DNA of 64,000 nt from Caryophanales bacterium (GCA_902362975.1 CABIYO010000006.1:30453-94452); one strand, 5' to 3'. Positions 28,101-37,465 are shown, counted from the first letter of the stretch. Program-made: numbers and translations. Notes: generated by a model not told the origin, from the letters alone.

Positions 28101-28609
28101 AAGAGAACGTGGCACCTGCTGCGGCGCTCTATTTCCACGTGCACCGACCACTCGTTCCACCTGCTAGTTCTGAAGAAGAGACGCGTCAAAAAGTATTGGA
28201 GTCGTACCAGATGCAAGGGCTATTAGTAGATGACCCGGAAGTTTTAGAGATGATGGACCGTTCGGCGAAAGGTTCATCTAAAAAATCGATTGTCATCCCG
28301 GTCAAATATAAAAAAGATGGCACCCCTGACGCCAACACTTTGAAGAAGATTGTGACCCCTTCTCAGCTCGAACAGTTGATGGACCATGCCTTCGACGTCG
28401 TCAAAGCAAGTGCTGAGGAGATGTACAAAGGAAAAATTGACATTGAACCTTATGAATATAAAGAACGGCGCCCGTGTCAGACGTGTCCGTATCAAAGTGT
28501 TTGTCATTTTGACGAAGCGCTCTCGAATGCGCCACGTAAATTAAAGAAGCTCGAGAAAGAAGAGGTATTTCAGGAGTTAGGAGGCGATGACCGTGAAATG
28601 GACGAATGA
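25172..28609 (+). CDS. addB: ATP-dependent nuclease subunit B
   Basis: 1145 residues. With AddA it forms the AddAB helicase-nuclease that processes double-strand breaks and recognises Chi. N-terminal Walker A GRSGTGKS; C-terminal RecB-type nuclease motif RIVDYKSSKREVDF; iron-sulphur cysteines in QACPFKHFASYG and PCQTCPYQSVC, one plus three as usual for AddB. Start at 25172 with GGAAGGAG upstream; the ATG at 25130 precedes that site. The length is near the family's 1160. It overlaps addA. Confidence 0.95.
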   Translation: MTVTFHVGRSGTGKSEQMIHEVIQELKQNPSGPTIYMIVPDQMSFEMEKKMATVDGLHGSTRIQVLSMRRLAFLMMRDAGVATDQFLDQTGTHLLLRRVVEMSEERLTLFRRTMNQFGFYEELNQLISMLKRGLVEPEHLLRLSEQAQHRALKLQDLSIIYEGFLKMTEGKSLHAEDYFNVMLQIIPETDLTDVRVYVDGFNEFSEQELAVLVALAEKVDVDVLLTIDPVSLYRLNPLFGPTQRTLMRFKELLAERQIPSRDELYDTVYRYTHPSLRYLEATFDQLTAEPYTGSENRIDLHAAVDRTVEVEAAVREVIRLTREEGYRYRDIALVSRSLDEYGDLASQALQKMGLPYFLDERQPMLDHPLVELLKATIEIALRGYREESVFRALKTELVVLDPVHRRTSVDRLEAFVIERGIKHYHWHDEWQLRRRSGEEARLTSEELDIEAELNRSRERVIETFDPLLSDLKQAKTMQAYTHAIYAFLERVGVADCLRHWRDEAIEEAELLEAREHTQVWDAVLHLLEQLETAAPEEMLSTDLFLQMMDTGLDSLRYALIPPSLDQLTITDYVRGRLIDKKVVFLLGANEDQIPLVTTQSKLLTDQDLDFMHENGLRAGKATEHLFDDETYYLYKAVTAPSERLYISYALVDRTGKAVQPARFIADLKARLHQNVIKTHFAEAGEHRPRDQFAFLTNVNQTAAVTALELQRLSRHYPIQDMWFAVYNELLKHPDGRERLQLLTSALFYQNIPESLDDRVAKSLYTPSIRASVSRLETFQACPFKHFASYGLRLKERRLYRLEAPDIGNLYHRTIEHMSQTVKMEGKEWRDVTPDECSNLAEQAVELVTPEIQHAILMSSNRYTYLKKKLTDVVSKTAEVLIEQSKRDGFDPEAFELAFGSGQFPPVSFTLSNGATCELVGRIDRVDTAMVHDQLYVRIVDYKSSKREVDFAEIYYGLAMQMLIYLKVLIEQAEVWTKENVAPAAALYFHVHRPLVPPASSEEETRQKVLESYQMQGLLVDDPEVLEMMDRSAKGSSKKSIVIPVKYKKDGTPDANTLKKIVTPSQLEQLMDHAFDVVKASAEEMYKGKIDIEPYEYKERRPCQTCPYQSVCHFDEALSNAPRKLKKLEKEEVFQELGGDDREMDE

Positions 28610-31600
28610 TCAGTTCGCCGCGATTGAAGCGAGAGGGAGTCACGTGCTCGTCTCGGCAGCAGCAGGATCCGGAAAGACGGCAGTCCTCGTCGAGCGGTTG
28701 TCTAGTCGATTGCTTGATGAAACGGATGAACTCACGGCAGACCGGATGCTCGTCGTCACCTTTACGAACGCGGCAGCGGCAGAGATGAAACGACGAATCG
28801 CAAAGGCACTTGAAGAGGCGTTACGCGACGACCCGACAAATGAATATGTCCGAAAACAGCGGCAAATGTTGAACCGCGCGCTCATTACGACCATCCATTC
28901 ATTCTGTTTAGAGGTGATTCGTGAGAACTACTACCTATTGGATTTGGATCCGGCGTTTAAGATTGCGGAAGAACGTGACCTCGTCCTATTGCAGGATGAT
29001 GTCTTAGAAGAAGTGCTTGAGGAAGAGTACGGGAAACAGGATACCGACTTCTTCGCTCTTGTCGATGCGTATACGTCAGACCGTGGTGACAGTGAAATCG
29101 AGGATTTGATTCTTGGCTTATATCATTATGCGCGCACTCTCCCAAATCCTGATGCTTATTTAGACAAACTCGTTTCCATGTATACGTTCGGAGAAGATCC
29201 TGATGAGGAAGCAATCTTGATTGAGTTTGGACAGATGCTCTGGCATGACATCGAAAAAGCCGTACGGGATCTTCGGAAACTTGAAGCGGAGCTTCGGGTC
29301 GCCGGGTATGAGCCACAGTCTGAAAACATCCGGCAAGCGATTTTTCCGTTTGAACAGCTTGAAGGGGAGACCATTGTCTGGAGTGAACTCGAGACGGCGG
29401 CACGTGCGATGAAGTTTGGCACGATGAAGGCTGTTCCGAAAAAAGAGGAGCACCAGATTTACCACGAGGTTCTCAAACCAGCTTACGACCAAGCGAAGAA
29501 AAAATTGACGGCAGCGGTGGAACAGGCTCGGGTCAGCGGGGCGGACTTATTGGAAAGCGTCTCGATGCAACAACCGCTCGTTGAAACCCTCGTTCGAACG
29601 GTCCGTGCGTTCGGCCAAGCCTATGAGCAAGCGAAGCGCGACCGTGCTTTTGTCGACTTCAGTGACTTGGAACATTATGCGCTCGCCATTTTACGACAAG
29701 ATGGGGGACCGTCCGATGTTGCGGCGCTTTATAAAGAACGCTTCGCTGAGGTACTCGTTGATGAATATCAAGATACGAACGAGATTCAAGAAACAATCAT
29801 CAATCTGGTCGCGAATGAACGAGAAGAAATCGGGAATTTATTTATGGTAGGCGACATCAAACAATCGATTTATCGATTCCGCCATGCCGAACCGGGTCTC
29901 TTCATCGATAAGGCGACGCGCTTTAGACAGGCGAACACAGGGAAGCGGATCGACCTCTCTCAAAATTTCCGAAGTCGTTCCGAAGTCCTCTACGGAATCA
30001 ATGATTTGTTCGTCCAACTCATGGACGAAGAAGTCGGCGAAATCGCATATGATGAGGCGGCCCAACTTGTTCCTGGACGTGAGTATGAACCGATTCCAGC
30101 GGACCCTGAGTTTATTTTAGTCGACGGGGCGAGTCGTGAGTTATCGAAGCAAGAAGTAGAAGGACGAGCGATCGCTACGCGCATCTTAGAACTCGTATCG
30201 GGAGACGAACCGTTTAAAGTGACGGATGAATCAACTGGTCAACTCCGAAACTGTGAATATCGGGATATCGTGATTCTCGTTCGTTCGAAAAAAGAACGTG
30301 TGGAGCAATTGATGGACATTTTGACACAGTACAATATTCCAGCCTACACGGACTCGGATGGCGGGTATTTTCAAGCGACCGAGATTCGGATGATCCTTGC
30401 ACTTTTGAAAGTGATTGATAACCCGCTTCAAGACATCCCACTTGCCGGTGCGCTGCGCTCCCCGATGTTCCGTTTTGATGATAGCGAGTTGGCACGGATT
30501 CGACTTGAATCAGAAGATTCTTTCTATGAGGCGCTCAAGGCGAAAGCGGATGACGATGATGAGCTTGGGGTGAAATGTGGCGACATGCTTGACCGTCTCT
30601 CCCGTTGGCGCACTTATGCACGAAATCATAGCTTGTCGGAATTGATTCAACAATTATTCAATGACACCGGGTTTTATGACTTCTCAGGTGGATTACCTGG
30701 AGGAAAAGGGCGGCAGGAAAACTTGAAGGCACTTTATGACCGGGCCCTCGCCTATGAGCGTAGTGGCTATCGAGGTCTTTATCGCTTCTTACGTGTGATG
30801 GACCGACTACAGGATACTGGTGAAGATTTGTCAGAGGCGCGGTCGCTCGGGGACGAGGAGAACGTCGTTCGTATCATGACCGTGCACAAGTCGAAAGGTC
30901 TAGAGTTTCCGGTCACGATTGTTGCCCAACTCGGAAAACAATTTAATAAACGCGATCAAATGCAACGTGTCATTTTCCACAAACAGTATGGCATCTCGCT
31001 TGATGCGATTGACGTCGTGAGACGTACGAAATCGGAGACGTTCGTGAAAGAGATGATTCGACGTGATTTAGATGCGACGATGAAAGCGGAAGAGATGCGC
31101 GTCCTTTATGTGGCCCTGACACGAGCGAAAGAAAAATTGATTCTCGTGGGAACGGTAGGCGAACCACTCAAACACCTTCAGCAGTGGCTTCAGGTCGGTC
31201 GATCTGGAGATCTTTTGGCGAGTGAGGCGAGGCGAGAGGCAAAAACGTATCTCGACTGGATTGCACCGGCGCTCTTACGCCTACCGAGTGCCACTTCGTT
31301 TATCGAATCATTCGGCTTCACGGTTCCCTCTACTTTCCAAGAGTCGACTTCATGGGTTTACCGTGTCATCGGAGAAGCGGACCTTGCAGAGATTGCGACC
31401 CTTCAAGAGATGATGGCACAGTTGCACCACGTCCAGCGATTTGAAGCAATTGATTTTCCCATTCAAAATGAAGAGGAAACGATTCGTGCCGTTAAGCGGG
31501 CTTTGACCTACGAATACCCTGCACGGGATGCGGTGCGTACGGCGGCGAAACAGACGGTGACCGAACTGAAGCGGGCGATGCAACTCGAACAAGCCGCCTT

Positions 31601-32204
31601 CGAAGATCCAGTACGTCCGATCGATACTCCTTATCGCGAACCGAAATGGCGTCAAGTCAAACAGACCGGTGCGGAGCGCGGGACGACGTTACACTTGATT
31701 TTCCAACTGGCTGACCCAAACCAACCGATTGTCGACCAAATCAATCAATGGGAAATGCAAGGGATGCTCAGTCCTATCGAGGCAGAGACGGCACGCCTCG
31801 CCATCCCGGATATCGAGATGTTTTTCCAAACGGAAGTTGGTCAAGCGCTCGCCGATGCACTAGAGCGCGGGACGGCATGGCGAGAGCTACCTTTCACCTA
31901 CACGGTGCCGGCCGAACGCGTCAATCCGGATGGACATTTTACGGATGAGCATGTCTTGATTCAAGGGATTATCGATTGTCTGTATTTCGATGGGGACTCC
32001 TATGTGCTCCTGGATTACAAATCGGATGCTGTCACGCATCTATCCGATTCCCGGGAAGACGCACATGAGCGGTTACGAGAGCGATATGCGATTCAATTAC
32101 AATTATATCGAGAGGCAATCGAGACGATTTGGGATATCCAAGTCGAGCGGACTTTGATTTACTCACTTGATCTACAAGAAATCGTGACCGTGTCGACTAA
32201 ATAA
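28593..32204 (+). CDS. addA: ATP-dependent helicase/nuclease subunit A
   Basis: 1203 residues, UvrD-type helicase plus nuclease. Q-motif WTNDQFAAIEA, Walker A AAAGSGKTAVLVERL, Walker B VLVDEYQDTNEIQ, helicase motif VI region YVALTRAKEKLILVG, and C-terminal nuclease motif VLLDYKSDAV. GTG at 28593 is 8 bases from AGGAGG (28579-28584); the ATG at 28587 is only 2 bases away. Translation overlaps the end of addB. A terminator follows the gene. Confidence 0.95.
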   Translation: MKWTNDQFAAIEARGSHVLVSAAAGSGKTAVLVERLSSRLLDETDELTADRMLVVTFTNAAAAEMKRRIAKALEEALRDDPTNEYVRKQRQMLNRALITTIHSFCLEVIRENYYLLDLDPAFKIAEERDLVLLQDDVLEEVLEEEYGKQDTDFFALVDAYTSDRGDSEIEDLILGLYHYARTLPNPDAYLDKLVSMYTFGEDPDEEAILIEFGQMLWHDIEKAVRDLRKLEAELRVAGYEPQSENIRQAIFPFEQLEGETIVWSELETAARAMKFGTMKAVPKKEEHQIYHEVLKPAYDQAKKKLTAAVEQARVSGADLLESVSMQQPLVETLVRTVRAFGQAYEQAKRDRAFVDFSDLEHYALAILRQDGGPSDVAALYKERFAEVLVDEYQDTNEIQETIINLVANEREEIGNLFMVGDIKQSIYRFRHAEPGLFIDKATRFRQANTGKRIDLSQNFRSRSEVLYGINDLFVQLMDEEVGEIAYDEAAQLVPGREYEPIPADPEFILVDGASRELSKQEVEGRAIATRILELVSGDEPFKVTDESTGQLRNCEYRDIVILVRSKKERVEQLMDILTQYNIPAYTDSDGGYFQATEIRMILALLKVIDNPLQDIPLAGALRSPMFRFDDSELARIRLESEDSFYEALKAKADDDDELGVKCGDMLDRLSRWRTYARNHSLSELIQQLFNDTGFYDFSGGLPGGKGRQENLKALYDRALAYERSGYRGLYRFLRVMDRLQDTGEDLSEARSLGDEENVVRIMTVHKSKGLEFPVTIVAQLGKQFNKRDQMQRVIFHKQYGISLDAIDVVRRTKSETFVKEMIRRDLDATMKAEEMRVLYVALTRAKEKLILVGTVGEPLKHLQQWLQVGRSGDLLASEARREAKTYLDWIAPALLRLPSATSFIESFGFTVPSTFQESTSWVYRVIGEADLAEIATLQEMMAQLHHVQRFEAIDFPIQNEEETIRAVKRALTYEYPARDAVRTAAKQTVTELKRAMQLEQAAFEDPVRPIDTPYREPKWRQVKQTGAERGTTLHLIFQLADPNQPIVDQINQWEMQGMLSPIEAETARLAIPDIEMFFQTEVGQALADALERGTAWRELPFTYTVPAERVNPDGHFTDEHVLIQGIIDCLYFDGDSYVLLDYKSDAVTHLSDSREDAHERLRERYAIQLQLYREAIETIWDIQVERTLIYSLDLQEIVTVSTK

Positions 32205-32218
32205 ATGTGAATAGATGA

Positions 32219-32252
32219 AGAGCGATGTCAGTTATATGACATTGCTCTTTTC
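32219..32252 (+). terminator. Terminator of addBA
   Basis: 12-bp stem with one G-T pair (AGAGCGATGTCA 32219-32230, TGACATTGCTCT 32237-32248) and T-run. Confidence 0.88.
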
Positions 32253-32312
32253 TTATGTGCGCATTCACATTATAGAACAATTTGATACGGAACGATAAAG
32301 GAGTGAATGAGG

Positions 32313-32714
32313 ATGACTGAGACAAATACAAATCGAGCACGGGAGATGATGCAATCATTTTGGTGTGTGCAGCGTGTCCTGATTCGTCTCATGCATCAGA
32401 CGGCGCAACAAAATGACCTCACATTGCCTCAACTACACGGTCTGATGATGTTGAATGAACAGGATGCGATTACGCAAAAAGAATTGGTTCAACGAACGAG
32501 AATACCAAAGAGTACGTTGAGTCAATCGTTAGATGGTCTCGTGGAGAAGGGTTTGATTCGTCGGGATATCAACCCGGATAATCGGCGAGAGGTTGTGTTG
32601 ACGATTGACCAATCGGGCAAACGTTTGATTGAAGAGATTGAGAAACAAGAAGAAGGAACGGAATATCATATGAAGAACTTTACAATAGTCAGTTCGCTGA
32701 AAAAAGTCGTATAA
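32313..32714 (+). CDS. MarR-family transcriptional regulator
   Basis: 133 residues with a winged helix (LTLPQLHGLMMLNEQD..., ITQKELVQRTRIPKSTLSQSLDGL, then the wing RRDINPDNRREVVLTI). The start is 32313, 9 bases from AAAGGAG; the ATG at 32307 is only 3 bases away. MarR proteins usually repress a neighbouring efflux or stress gene, but none is adjacent: addA lies upstream and a two-component pair downstream after a terminator. The C-terminal helix is short (about 20 residues less than many MarR members). Confidence 0.85.
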   Translation: MTETNTNRAREMMQSFWCVQRVLIRLMHQTAQQNDLTLPQLHGLMMLNEQDAITQKELVQRTRIPKSTLSQSLDGLVEKGLIRRDINPDNRREVVLTIDQSGKRLIEEIEKQEEGTEYHMKNFTIVSSLKKVV

Positions 32715-32753
32715 TCGGAATACAGGTTTTGGGGCAATTGGATTAGGCAAAAG

Positions 32754-32785
32754 ACGTACGAAGATGAGTTTCGTACGTTTTTTTA
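32754..32785 (+). terminator. Terminator of the marR-type gene
   Basis: 9-bp stem (ACGTACGAA 32754-32762, TTCGTACGT 32770-32778) and T-run. Confidence 0.88.
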
Positions 32786-32848
32786 TTTTGTGTAACAATT
32801 ACAAATCCGTTAAAATAAAAAAATGGGATAAAAAATGGAGGAACGAAT

Positions 32849-33211
32849 ATGGTTAAAATCTTACTTGCGGAAGACGAAGAAGTACTACGCATGCTCGTTA
32901 TGGATACATTAGAAGATGAAGGATATGACATCGACGAGGCACAAGATGGAATCGAAGCCTATCGATTGATTGAAGAAAATGAATATGATTTGGTCATTGT
33001 GGATCTTATGATGCCTGGCATGACAGGGCTTGAGGTGATTGAAAAAGTACGGAAGTTACCAGGGCGACAAGAGACGAAAGTGATGATGTTGACGGCGAAA
33101 AGCCAACAATCTGACCGTGATTGCGCGAACGAGATTGGTGTCGACTACTTCATTTCTAAACCGTTCAGCCCACTTGAACTCGTCAAAATTATAGGAGGCA
33201 TCGTGAAGTGA
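32849..33211 (+). CDS. Receiver-only (CheY-like) response regulator
   Basis: 120 residues containing just a receiver domain: acidic pair DEE, phospho-Asp in DLVIVDLMMPG, Thr in MLTAKS and Lys in FISKPFSPLEL. There is no output domain, so it must act by binding another protein, perhaps as a phosphate relay for the kinase encoded immediately after it (GTGA overlap). ATGGAGG precedes the start. Confidence 0.88.
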   Translation: MVKILLAEDEEVLRMLVMDTLEDEGYDIDEAQDGIEAYRLIEENEYDLVIVDLMMPGMTGLEVIEKVRKLPGRQETKVMMLTAKSQQSDRDCANEIGVDYFISKPFSPLELVKIIGGIVK

Positions 33212-35766
33212 AAAGGTGGTTTAAACAAAAACTCGGACGCGACATCATGGTCGTCCTCTATTCGTTCCTCGTCATTGCGTTGGTCGGATCGGCATTTACA
33301 TATGTCTACATCGAGAACCGCTTAGAGGCGAATGAAGCGAGATTACGTCAGTTAGACGAACGCATTAACCGTTTGACTACGCTTTGGGATGAGTGGCAGG
33401 CTGACCAATATGATACACGAGGCTATCTCTTGTTCGGTGACACCGCGTCGCTCGAACGAACAAGCGCGAACGAGGCAAAGTTCCAACAAGAAATCAATTG
33501 GTTCAAAACACAAGTCCTGACGCGCCAAGGTGAGCTGTTCGCAGAAAATCTTCAGCAGTTCCACGACTTTTACTATGATGTGATCATTCCGGTGACGTAT
33601 GAGTACGCCCAAGCGAAACAAGAGGGGGAGATCACAGAGACGTTTATCGATGCCCAAACGATTGCCGAGTTGCCGACGGCACAGCGCTTGATCGATCAAG
33701 GGCTTGTCCAATTTAATCCGGAACGCGGAATTGATATCCTCGGACCGATTGATCAAGTAGAGTCTTCTCTTGAAAACTATGGCCAGTTGATGGAATCTGA
33801 AAAAGAGAAGGTTTATGCAGAATCGCGGCTAAATAATGATATTCTTCAATTTTTATGGATTATGAGTATCGTTTCATTTGCTGGATTAATCTTGTTGGTT
33901 ATTCAACCATTTCTCCGTCGTCAATCACGATTGATTTCACGACTTTCCATCGCATCGAACCGCTTGTTAAAAGGGGAAATCGTTGATTTGAGCGATCAGA
34001 TGAAACGTGAGGATGAGATTGGGACGATGTCTCGATCGTTCCATAAGATGGCTGAGACACTTCGTGATAACGAACGTCATTTGATTGAGAAGAACCACGA
34101 ACTACAGGCGCAACAAGAAGAATTGATTGCCCAACAAGAAGAGTTGCAGGCACAGCAACAAGAACTAGAAGAAATTTTAGAACAGACGCAACAGAACGAG
34201 CAACATCTCGCGTATCGGAATGAATTGACGGAGACGTTAGCCTCACGCGATTCGCTTACGGCCTATCCTGAAATCATCGAGAAACTAGTCACGATTACAG
34301 ATTCGGAGGTCGGTGCACTCATTTTTGTTGATGAAGCCGAAACTTATAAGGTGACGAGCCATGGCTTAAATGACGTATTGACACGTCAATTGATTGACAG
34401 CGAGAACTCCGTGTTGACGCGTGCAATGACATTGAAGACGACAGTACACTCGTCGAAACAAGTCGCAAGTGACCATCCGCTCCCGTATCCGTACTATATG
34501 TTTGAGACGGCGGTACCGGTCCATGACCCGACAGATGATTCAATCATTGCCTTCATCTATCTGGTCCGATACAAAGATCGTTTCACCCAAACCCAGATGG
34601 GCGACATCATGTCATTCGCTCGTCAACTCTCACTGTCTCTCTTACGGATGCGTCTATTTGAAGAGATGAAACGGGAGAAAGGAAAGACGGAGCGAATTCT
34701 CGATTCGATTCGAGAAGCGGTCGTCTACATCGAGCACTCGACGAATGACGTGTTCGTCAACCGTCCACTCTATGAGATGTTCCCTGAATTAAGTGACGTC
34801 AGTTCACAGGACCTCGAAGAAGAAACGTGGGAAGAATGGCGCAATCGCCTTGTTGAAACGGTCGATCAGGCGGAAGACTTCACAAAGTATACGAACCGCC
34901 TATTCACCGAAGATTTCCCACATGACAGTGTCAGCTTCTCGATTCGTAAAGGCGAAATGAACTTGAAGATGTATGCAGAACGTATCATTGTCGGTGGTTT
35001 ATCGAAAGGTACACTTCTCGTCTTCCGAGATATCACAAGTGAGACAGAGGCGGAGCGATTGAAGAGTGAGTTTATTTCAACCATCTCGCATGAACTGCGT
35101 ACGCCGCTCTCGTCTATCTATGGATTCACAGAATTGATGGTCAAGAAACAGTTGCCGAATGAAAAACAAGCTAAATACTTGGAGACCATTCATTCCGAGA
35201 CGGAGCGTCTGACACATCTCGTCAACGACTTCCTCGATGTGCAGCGAATGGAATCCGGTAGTCAAATGTACGACCGGGAACAGCTTGATATCGAGCCGGT
35301 CGTCCGAGACATGTTGACATTCTATGAGGCATCGTCGTTAAAACATGAATTCGAATTGATTGCAGATGATGCACGCCCATATGAATTATTCGTCGATTGC
35401 CAGAAGTTCAAACAGTTGATGAGTAATCTATTGTCGAACGCCGTGAAATATTCTCCACGAGGTGGAAAAATCACGGTCGAACTTGCGCATCACGAGCAAA
35501 TCGTGTCCATTAAAGTGAAGGACGAAGGAATCGGGATTCCAAGTGACGCGCTCGATCGCTTGTTCGACAAGTTTTATCGTGTCGACAACTCCGACAGTCG
35601 TGAAATCGGTGGTACGGGGCTCGGATTACCGATTTGTCAGGAAATCGTCCGTGGTCACAACGGCCAAATCCATGTAGAATCGATTCAGCATGAGGGCTCG
35701 ACGTTCATCGTGGAAATCCCAAGCTATGAGTATGCTGTCCAAGAGGCAGAGACGACTCCTGTATAA
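33208..35766 (+). CDS. Membrane histidine kinase with CHASE3-type sensor, GAF and PAS-like domains
   Basis: 852 residues. Membrane segment about 12-30; external helical domain with DEWQADQYDTRGYLLFGD, typical of CHASE3; second segment about 212-232; HAMP; a Gln/Glu coiled coil (about 285-325, repeated QQEEL); GAF-like domain about 335-480; PAS-like about 490-600; kinase core with STISHELRTPLSSIYGF, N box LLSNAVKYSPRGG and GGTGLGLPICQEIVRG. GTG start 9 bases from AGGAGG in the end of the receiver gene. Architecture resembles sensors that feed phosphorelays; the signal is unknown. Confidence 0.88.
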   Translation: MKRWFKQKLGRDIMVVLYSFLVIALVGSAFTYVYIENRLEANEARLRQLDERINRLTTLWDEWQADQYDTRGYLLFGDTASLERTSANEAKFQQEINWFKTQVLTRQGELFAENLQQFHDFYYDVIIPVTYEYAQAKQEGEITETFIDAQTIAELPTAQRLIDQGLVQFNPERGIDILGPIDQVESSLENYGQLMESEKEKVYAESRLNNDILQFLWIMSIVSFAGLILLVIQPFLRRQSRLISRLSIASNRLLKGEIVDLSDQMKREDEIGTMSRSFHKMAETLRDNERHLIEKNHELQAQQEELIAQQEELQAQQQELEEILEQTQQNEQHLAYRNELTETLASRDSLTAYPEIIEKLVTITDSEVGALIFVDEAETYKVTSHGLNDVLTRQLIDSENSVLTRAMTLKTTVHSSKQVASDHPLPYPYYMFETAVPVHDPTDDSIIAFIYLVRYKDRFTQTQMGDIMSFARQLSLSLLRMRLFEEMKREKGKTERILDSIREAVVYIEHSTNDVFVNRPLYEMFPELSDVSSQDLEEETWEEWRNRLVETVDQAEDFTKYTNRLFTEDFPHDSVSFSIRKGEMNLKMYAERIIVGGLSKGTLLVFRDITSETEAERLKSEFISTISHELRTPLSSIYGFTELMVKKQLPNEKQAKYLETIHSETERLTHLVNDFLDVQRMESGSQMYDREQLDIEPVVRDMLTFYEASSLKHEFELIADDARPYELFVDCQKFKQLMSNLLSNAVKYSPRGGKITVELAHHEQIVSIKVKDEGIGIPSDALDRLFDKFYRVDNSDSREIGGTGLGLPICQEIVRGHNGQIHVESIQHEGSTFIVEIPSYEYAVQEAETTPV

Positions 35767-35879
35767 TGTATGGGTCATTCTTTGAGGATGGCTCATTCTT
35801 TAGAATCGTTCGCTTGACCCATCGGGAGAAAGTTCGTGTACAATGAAGATTGTACAACATCATAAAGGGGGGCATTTGA

Positions 35880-36263
35880 ATGCCACTGATTGCATTCTTG
35901 CACACGCACGTTACGAGCTGGATTTTGTTACTTGTTTTATTTGCCGTGGCCTATATCGGTTATAAGAACGGCAACAAGAGTGGAAAGGTCGCACATATGG
36001 CGTTTCGACTCATGTTACTCATCGCATTCGGAACAGGACTTTATCTCTACCTTCAGTTGAATGGTGGCGGGACATTCTATCACGTGAAAATTACGGTCGG
36101 TTTATTGACATTGATCTTCGGTGAGATGACGCTCGTCAAAGTCAAAAAGAAAAAACCGTCAAACGGACTATTTGGCGGGTTTATCGTCTTGGCACTCATT
36201 ACGATTTTCATCGGCTATGCATTGCCTTATGGACAATCTTTCTTCAACAGCTTTATTCAATAA
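35880..36263 (+). CDS. yisL: YisL/UPF0344 family membrane protein
   Basis: 127 residues with four hydrophobic segments (about 14-28, 42-60, 69-85, 98-116). HMAFRLMLLIAFGTGLYLY and the YisL-like start with His residues (LHTHVTSWILLL) match the small family of unknown function found in Bacillaceae. AAAGGGGGG precedes the ATG. A strong terminator follows. Confidence 0.82.
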   Translation: MPLIAFLHTHVTSWILLLVLFAVAYIGYKNGNKSGKVAHMAFRLMLLIAFGTGLYLYLQLNGGGTFYHVKITVGLLTLIFGEMTLVKVKKKKPSNGLFGGFIVLALITIFIGYALPYGQSFFNSFIQ

Positions 36264-36268
36264 GACGT

Positions 36269-36301
36269 TCCCACTTCGCACACCGAAGTGGGATTTTTTT
36301 T
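36269..36301 (+). terminator. Terminator of yisL
   Basis: Perfect 10-bp stem (TCCCACTTCG 36269-36278, CGAAGTGGGA 36284-36293) and T8. Confidence 0.92.
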
Positions 36302-36327
36302 GTTTGTGCACAAATTATTAGGGGAAA
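36302..36327 (+). promoter_or_regulatory. Candidate sigma-B promoter for the plus-strand carotenoid arm
   Basis: GTTTGT, 13-14 bases, then GGGGAA/GGGAAA, similar to sigma-B promoters with GGGAAT-type -10 boxes. No good sigma-A promoter is seen between the yisL terminator and the start at 36365. Confidence 0.4.
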
Positions 36328-36364
36328 ATAAAAAAATCAGTAATTACGACGATGAGGTGAAACG

Positions 36365-37396
36365 ATGGATCAGCAGATGATGGAATGGACACGAGTTTTA
36401 CACGCACGGAAATGGATGAAACAAACAGAATCATTTTTACCCTTATGGCACGGCTATATCGGCTACAAGTTCGGACTATTCGATGCGCTTCAAGGTGGCG
36501 CGAGCATGGCGGAGATGAATTTACGTCTAAAGCGCCCATTGACACAACTTGCGCTAGAGCGTTGGTTAGAAGTCGGGGTCGCCGTCCGTCATTTGAAAAA
36601 GAGAGGCTGGCGCTACTATCCGACGCGTGGATTAAACTATCAATTATCCGGTAACGATGAACGGAGCATCGGGTTCATGCTTCAAGAAATGATGGAGCTT
36701 CATATCCCCGCGCTAATCGCTTATCCGGAATTTCTAGAGTCTGGGAAGCAAAAGACGTTTGATGGAGCTGAACACGGTCAAGTTGTCGCGAAGACGTCGA
36801 CACTCGTCGAAACGGTCGCATTTCCGATCGTGCAACAATTGTTACGACAGGCAAATGTCGAATCGATGCTCGATATTGGATGTGGGCATGGCGGCTACTT
36901 ACGTAAACTACAAGCGCTCGAACCGAGTTGGGAACTGACAGGCATCGATTTAGAGGAAGAGGTAATCGAAGAGGCACGATCGCGAGACGAGAGTGGCGAC
37001 ATTCATTTCGAAGTCGCCGACTTCATGAACTGGGAAACAGACGAGCAATTCGATGCGGTGATGATGAACAATATGCTGTATTATTTCTCACCAGAAGAAC
37101 GTATCAAGTTGCTTGGGAGACTACGGGAGCGATTAGAAGAAAAGGGTGTCGCCATTCTCGTGACCCCGCTCGCCGAAACAGCGCTCGGTGGACGATTCGC
37201 TTCCGCGTTCAATGCGTTCATGACACTCCACGATAATCTGTACCCGCTTCCGACCATTCCACGATTGCGCCGGCAGATGCAAGAAGTCGGTTTTGATCAA
37301 ATCCGCTTCATCCCATTCATTCCGGAAGGTTCTTGGTATATCGTCATCGCTGAGCGAGGAAAGACGAACCTGCTCAATCAACCGATTCAAAATTGA
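36365..37396 (+). CDS. SAM-dependent methyltransferase of the carotenoid locus
   Basis: 343 residues: N-terminal helical part (about 1-150) like the dimerisation region of small-molecule O-methyltransferases, then a class I methyltransferase fold with MLDIGCGHGGYLRKL, acidic motif II TGIDLEEE and MMNNMLYYFSPEE. GATGAGGTG lies before the start. It is the first gene ahead of crtN with only 69 bases between, so it may modify a carotenoid carboxyl or hydroxyl group or a related polyketide-like acid. The substrate is inferred only from position. Confidence 0.75.
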   Translation: MDQQMMEWTRVLHARKWMKQTESFLPLWHGYIGYKFGLFDALQGGASMAEMNLRLKRPLTQLALERWLEVGVAVRHLKKRGWRYYPTRGLNYQLSGNDERSIGFMLQEMMELHIPALIAYPEFLESGKQKTFDGAEHGQVVAKTSTLVETVAFPIVQQLLRQANVESMLDIGCGHGGYLRKLQALEPSWELTGIDLEEEVIEEARSRDESGDIHFEVADFMNWETDEQFDAVMMNNMLYYFSPEERIKLLGRLRERLEEKGVAILVTPLAETALGGRFASAFNAFMTLHDNLYPLPTIPRLRRQMQEVGFDQIRFIPFIPEGSWYIVIAERGKTNLLNQPIQN

Positions 37397-37465
37397 ACTT
37401 GTCTCCCGTCATTCCTATAATGATAGAGAAGCATAAGAGACTATTCACATAGGGAGTTGTTGAGT

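Noticed and set aside
28957..29403. 148-codon frame opposite addA
   Set aside because: Shadow of addA; low-complexity His/Arg/Ser composition.
34084..34200. Repeated CAACAAGAAGA units as a DNA repeat or CRISPR-like array
   Set aside because: They encode the heptad coiled coil of the kinase in frame; no spacers.
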